DNA from: Otis tarda
Taxonomy: Eukaryota; Chordata; Aves; Otidiformes; Otididae
Reading direction: 5' to 3'
Assembly (NCBI GenBank): GCA_026413225.1
Contig: CM048552.1
Coordinates: 21,813,001-21,877,000, forward strand
DNA length: 64,000 bases
The notes under the pieces were generated by a model. The model was not told where the DNA came from, made no database searches, and was given only the letters and a program-made list of their open reading frames with translations. The translations under genes were made by a program, and so were the position numbers. Position 1 is the first letter of the stretch. Each line of letters starts with the position of its first letter. Positions 61,078 through 64,000 of this stretch are shown one piece after another.

Positions 61078-61370
61078 TTGCAAAAGAAGGAGAAATTGAG
61101 AGAATGAGAGAGTAAAATTTAAGAAGTGAAGGGGAGGGAAATGAACAAGGAAGAAAAAGACACAATAAATTAAAAAAGGAAAAAAGAAGAGAGGAATAAA
61201 AGGAAAGAAAAATGGAAGAAAGAAGAGATTCTGGAGTACAGGAGGGTAGAAGACACACATATACTAAAGAAAAAAGAAGAAAACTAGCAATCATCAGTGA
61301 TACAAGAAGAGGGGGACAGAGCCATGAACAAAAAATGAAGCAAAATGAGGAAGAAAAGATGGCTGAGATC
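61078..61370 (+). repeat. Polypurine tract, about 290 bp
   Basis: The + strand is overwhelmingly A and G (words such as GAAGGAG, GAGAGAATGAGAGAG and AAAGAAGAGAGG). Short interruptions cluster at 61160-61170 and 61250-61265. The opposite strand therefore has long Phe/Ser/Leu/Pro-rich frames (one of 171 codons), which are artefacts of composition. Tracts like this can form triplex (H-) DNA where mirror symmetry exists. Confidence 0.9.
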
Positions 61371-63599
61371 ACAGTCCCACCAACCTGTGAATTTTGAATG
61401 GGTACCAGCCAGCTGCTGGGAGAGGGCCAAAGCATTGCTTGGCTAAATGAAAAACAGTTGGCATGCTGGTATGTTACATGTGATGAGCATCCAATATGTG
61501 ACACTTGATCTTATGCCAGGAACATGCTATGGTTTGAAATCTCCAGCAGCCAACCAGGATACGCAGTGACTACTTTCTTTTATCATTTTAATTGCATGTC
61601 CTGCACCAAAGAATACTTAATCCTGCTGCACATGGATTTAGATAGGAAAAAATTCAGACTGTTTAAAACAACTGCTCACGATCAGTCCATAAAACATAAA
61701 TTCTACTTCAAGCAGAAATCTTTCTCTTAGATCAAAGAGTTATACTCGTTCCATATTTTTTATTCTTTAACAGAAAAGTCAGATCTGTCAGGTACCATAT
61801 TTATTTAATTACATATTTATCTGATAGCCTTCAGGCAGACATGGCTATCAGACATGGTGCCAGAAGTACACCCACTTGTATTTGGCAAGTTCTGACTTTA
61901 TGATGTTGCAGCACTTATTCATCATATTATTCTAACATTGAGAGCAATCTCTGGTCAATAAGAAAGATACCGTTTTATCTTAATCATCATTCCTTTACTA
62001 GTAAGTATCGTTCTTTTCAAGGAGTAATACTTATGCCTTTGTAATATGTGATTAGAAATTATGTAGTTGTTCTATGCCTTTTAATACTAATGTTTATCTA
62101 AGCCAGGTTTAAAGCGATGCTGTAAAATCTCTCTTTTCTAGATCTATTTGCAGTCAATCTACTGATCTGTAAGAGCTAGAATTTGAGAAAATGTTGTGTC
62201 AAGGAGTAATAAGAGGCAAGAAAAAGTAGGATGAGATATATTTTAATTTCTGTTTCCTACACCTCCTTCTTAATACTGATACAAGTTTCATCACTTTAAA
62301 TCTCTTGCACATTAATTGTGCTAAAAGGACATGTATAAGTGTCTTGACTATAGGCAGCTGTAGAGAGTTCAAAGCCAGAAAGATGACCTATAACTCCATA
62401 GTTACAGCTCTGGCACAGAGAGTCTTCTTTGATAATATACTCTTCTACTTCTTAGTTTTGAATTTATGCAAGCATCTGTAAGCACTCACCTCTATTTCTG
62501 TGTTCCAGAAATATTGCAGATACATCCATGAGCACTTATCAGAAGAATTATTCACATGAGAAAGGCTGCTACACTGTCAATTGGTGGACTTTTCTCAAAA
62601 ATACTGTTTTGGTTTCAGAATATTTCTGTAATGAAATCATTCCATGTAGAGATATTCAAGCTATTGAATATTAGGAAAAATCCAGCTGAGATAACACCTG
62701 CACTGACCCATTCACCAGTCTTCAGTATGGACTTTCTTTCCAATGCCTGCTTAAGGTTAAGAACTACCTTGTAAAACTGATGGATTATTCAAATGAGAAA
62801 AGATTTTGCAGGATGCAATACAGTATTTCACAACTTTTAAATTAGGTTATACATTACCAGATCAAACTTTGCTTCTGCTGAATCTCTACCAATTGCTATT
62901 AATTCTAACATGAGGCCAGTCTCCTGGTTTTTTTTTTTTTTCTTCTTGTGACACAGGGATTCAGAAATGTTTGCATATAGTGTTTTCATTCAGGTCTCTG
63001 TACCCAGCATCACGTGCAACTGCAAATAAGTTTATACAAGCACTTTGTATCCGGCAGAGAAAGATTTGTCTTCACCTCTGCAAGCATTCTGTAATGACAA
63101 TATATTCACTAGAAATTTATCTCTAGGATTCTCTACTTTTTACCAGAAGTCCTCATTGAACCCTCAGAAGTGATGTTAGGCCCAGCTCTGCTTTGGTGCA
63201 TGTAAGCATCTTGCTGTGAGCTTTTGGCACACTGAATAAAATCTCATAAAAGAATAAATATGCTAATCTAAGATACAGAGTAAATGTTTTTTCCTTAAGG
63301 AAAGAGTCCCTGTTGTCACGCTAGACTCATATAATCTGGGTAATTTTTTATCTATTGTACAATATGATGCAATAAATTGCATTCTCAGTTTTAACCACCA
63401 AAGAAGATAAAAAAATAGATATATATATATATAAGCCATCTTCTATATTCCGAAGGGTGTTTTTTAACATTTTATTTATCAAGAATAGGCATATTGTAAT
63501 TGGATCTTTTAAAGTACAAAATAAGGCTGTGTAAGTAAGGTGAAAACCATATTCAAACGAACGTTGGTAATAGTTTCTGTGAGCTCATTATTCTGCAGA
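61371..63599. other. Unique sequence, no gene
   Basis: No recognised element apart from a T run (62930-62941) and the (AT)n repeat at 63419-63433. Frames are up to about 72 codons. Confidence 0.55.
63419..63433. repeat. (AT)n microsatellite
   Basis: Seven and a half AT units after a run of A. Confidence 0.9.
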
Positions 63600-63900
63600 A
63601 AATGAAACAATTATATTTCATACCACAAGCCCCGCTTTAAAAAGCACAGTGTTTTTATTCCCCCAGTGACTTTGATAAAGGTACTACACCATGGTGATTG
63701 CAAGCATGTGACCACAACAAAAGTCTCGCGTGACTCCCAGGGGAGGCTCAGCATGAGTAAGCAATTCCTAGCACCGTCCAAAGCTACATTCCAGTAAGAG
63801 ATTATGGTTTTTGTTCAGCCTCATTATTTCTGCCACTCCCCCGCCAACAAAAACATCATTGTTATTATTTCCTCTACATCAGGAGATTTAATGACTATCA
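63600..63900. promoter_or_regulatory. Candidate non-coding element with TCF- and RUNX-like sites
   Basis: A higher-complexity block near the window's right end. It contains CTTTGATA (63670-63677, TCF/LEF core), ACCACAA (RUNX-like core) near 63711, a TCTCGCGTGACTC stretch with two of the region's rare CpG sites (63723-63735), and a CCCCCGCC patch near 63838. No frame fits. The regulatory inference is weak and rests on texture and motifs. Confidence 0.22.
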
Positions 63901-64000
63901 CACCTAGCATTTTAACATTTCTTAGGAGTAAGAAATTGTTTTCCAGGCCGTTTTCTATTTTGGTCCTGGGTGATGACGAACATGTGATGAATTTTATAAT

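Noticed and set aside
60989-61504. 171-codon minus-strand frame with many Phe, Ser and Leu residues, resembling membrane segments
   Set aside because: It is the complement of a polypurine tract. Apparent hydrophobic segments are a product of pyrimidine-only codons.
1-64000. tRNA, rRNA, snRNA genes and CRISPR arrays
   Set aside because: No cloverleaf-like A/B box pair, rRNA core sequence, snRNA Sm-site context or regularly spaced direct repeats were found on either strand by eye.

Overview
The window looks like vertebrate, almost certainly avian, nuclear DNA from a gene-poor (intergenic or deep intronic) interval. The evidence is the repeat content. There are six pieces of CR1, the dominant bird LINE, with its typical 3' end of (ATTCTATG)n units. 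There are four solo LTRs of an avian endogenous retrovirus group. Between them lies mostly AT-rich, TE-poor unique sequence. The LTR group suggests a neoavian bird rather than a galliform, but that is recollection of the family and not a search result. No intact host protein-coding gene, rRNA, tRNA, CRISPR array or prokaryotic-type operon was found. All long open frames lie inside repeats, in strand-asymmetric purine/pyrimidine tracts, or are of a length expected by chance.

Layout. 1-5.16 kb is unique AT-rich DNA with two weak exon-like pieces (about 2570-2631 and 4107-4288). 5.16-10.46 kb is a repeat cluster: an old CR1 on the + strand (5160-7705), a younger CR1 on the - strand (9087-10273) and an LTR fragment abutting it (10275-10460). 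10.46-27.07 kb is a TE-poor desert with clusters of transcription-factor-like motifs (16.08-16.27, 17.34-17.71 and 21.2-21.56 kb) and a striking 38-bp-arm inverted repeat at 22949-23051. 27.07-28.19 kb is a complete-looking solo LTR. 28.19-46.9 kb is again desert, with a CR1 tail (30674-30738), an old CR1 3' fragment (43715-44300) and a motif-rich block at 44.8-45.15 kb.

46.9-54.32 kb is the densest repeat island. It holds an almost full-length CR1 (46915-51540) that still shows an ORF1 SGNH/esterase-like domain, the APE endonuclease QETW-type motif and the reverse transcriptase FADD motif. A solo LTR (48381-49508) is nested inside it. A third LTR in the opposite orientation follows (51747-52764), and then a CR1 3' half on the - strand (53215-54320). 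54.3-64 kb is desert with an extremely AT-rich block (60.48-60.66 kb), a polypurine tract of about 290 bp (61.08-61.37 kb) and a motif-rich block near 63.6-63.9 kb.

No genes work together here. The biology is the decay and nesting of retroelements, plus possible long-range regulatory DNA in the TE-free gaps. All family calls come from recognising sequence by eye; boundaries are good to roughly 10-50 bases unless stated.
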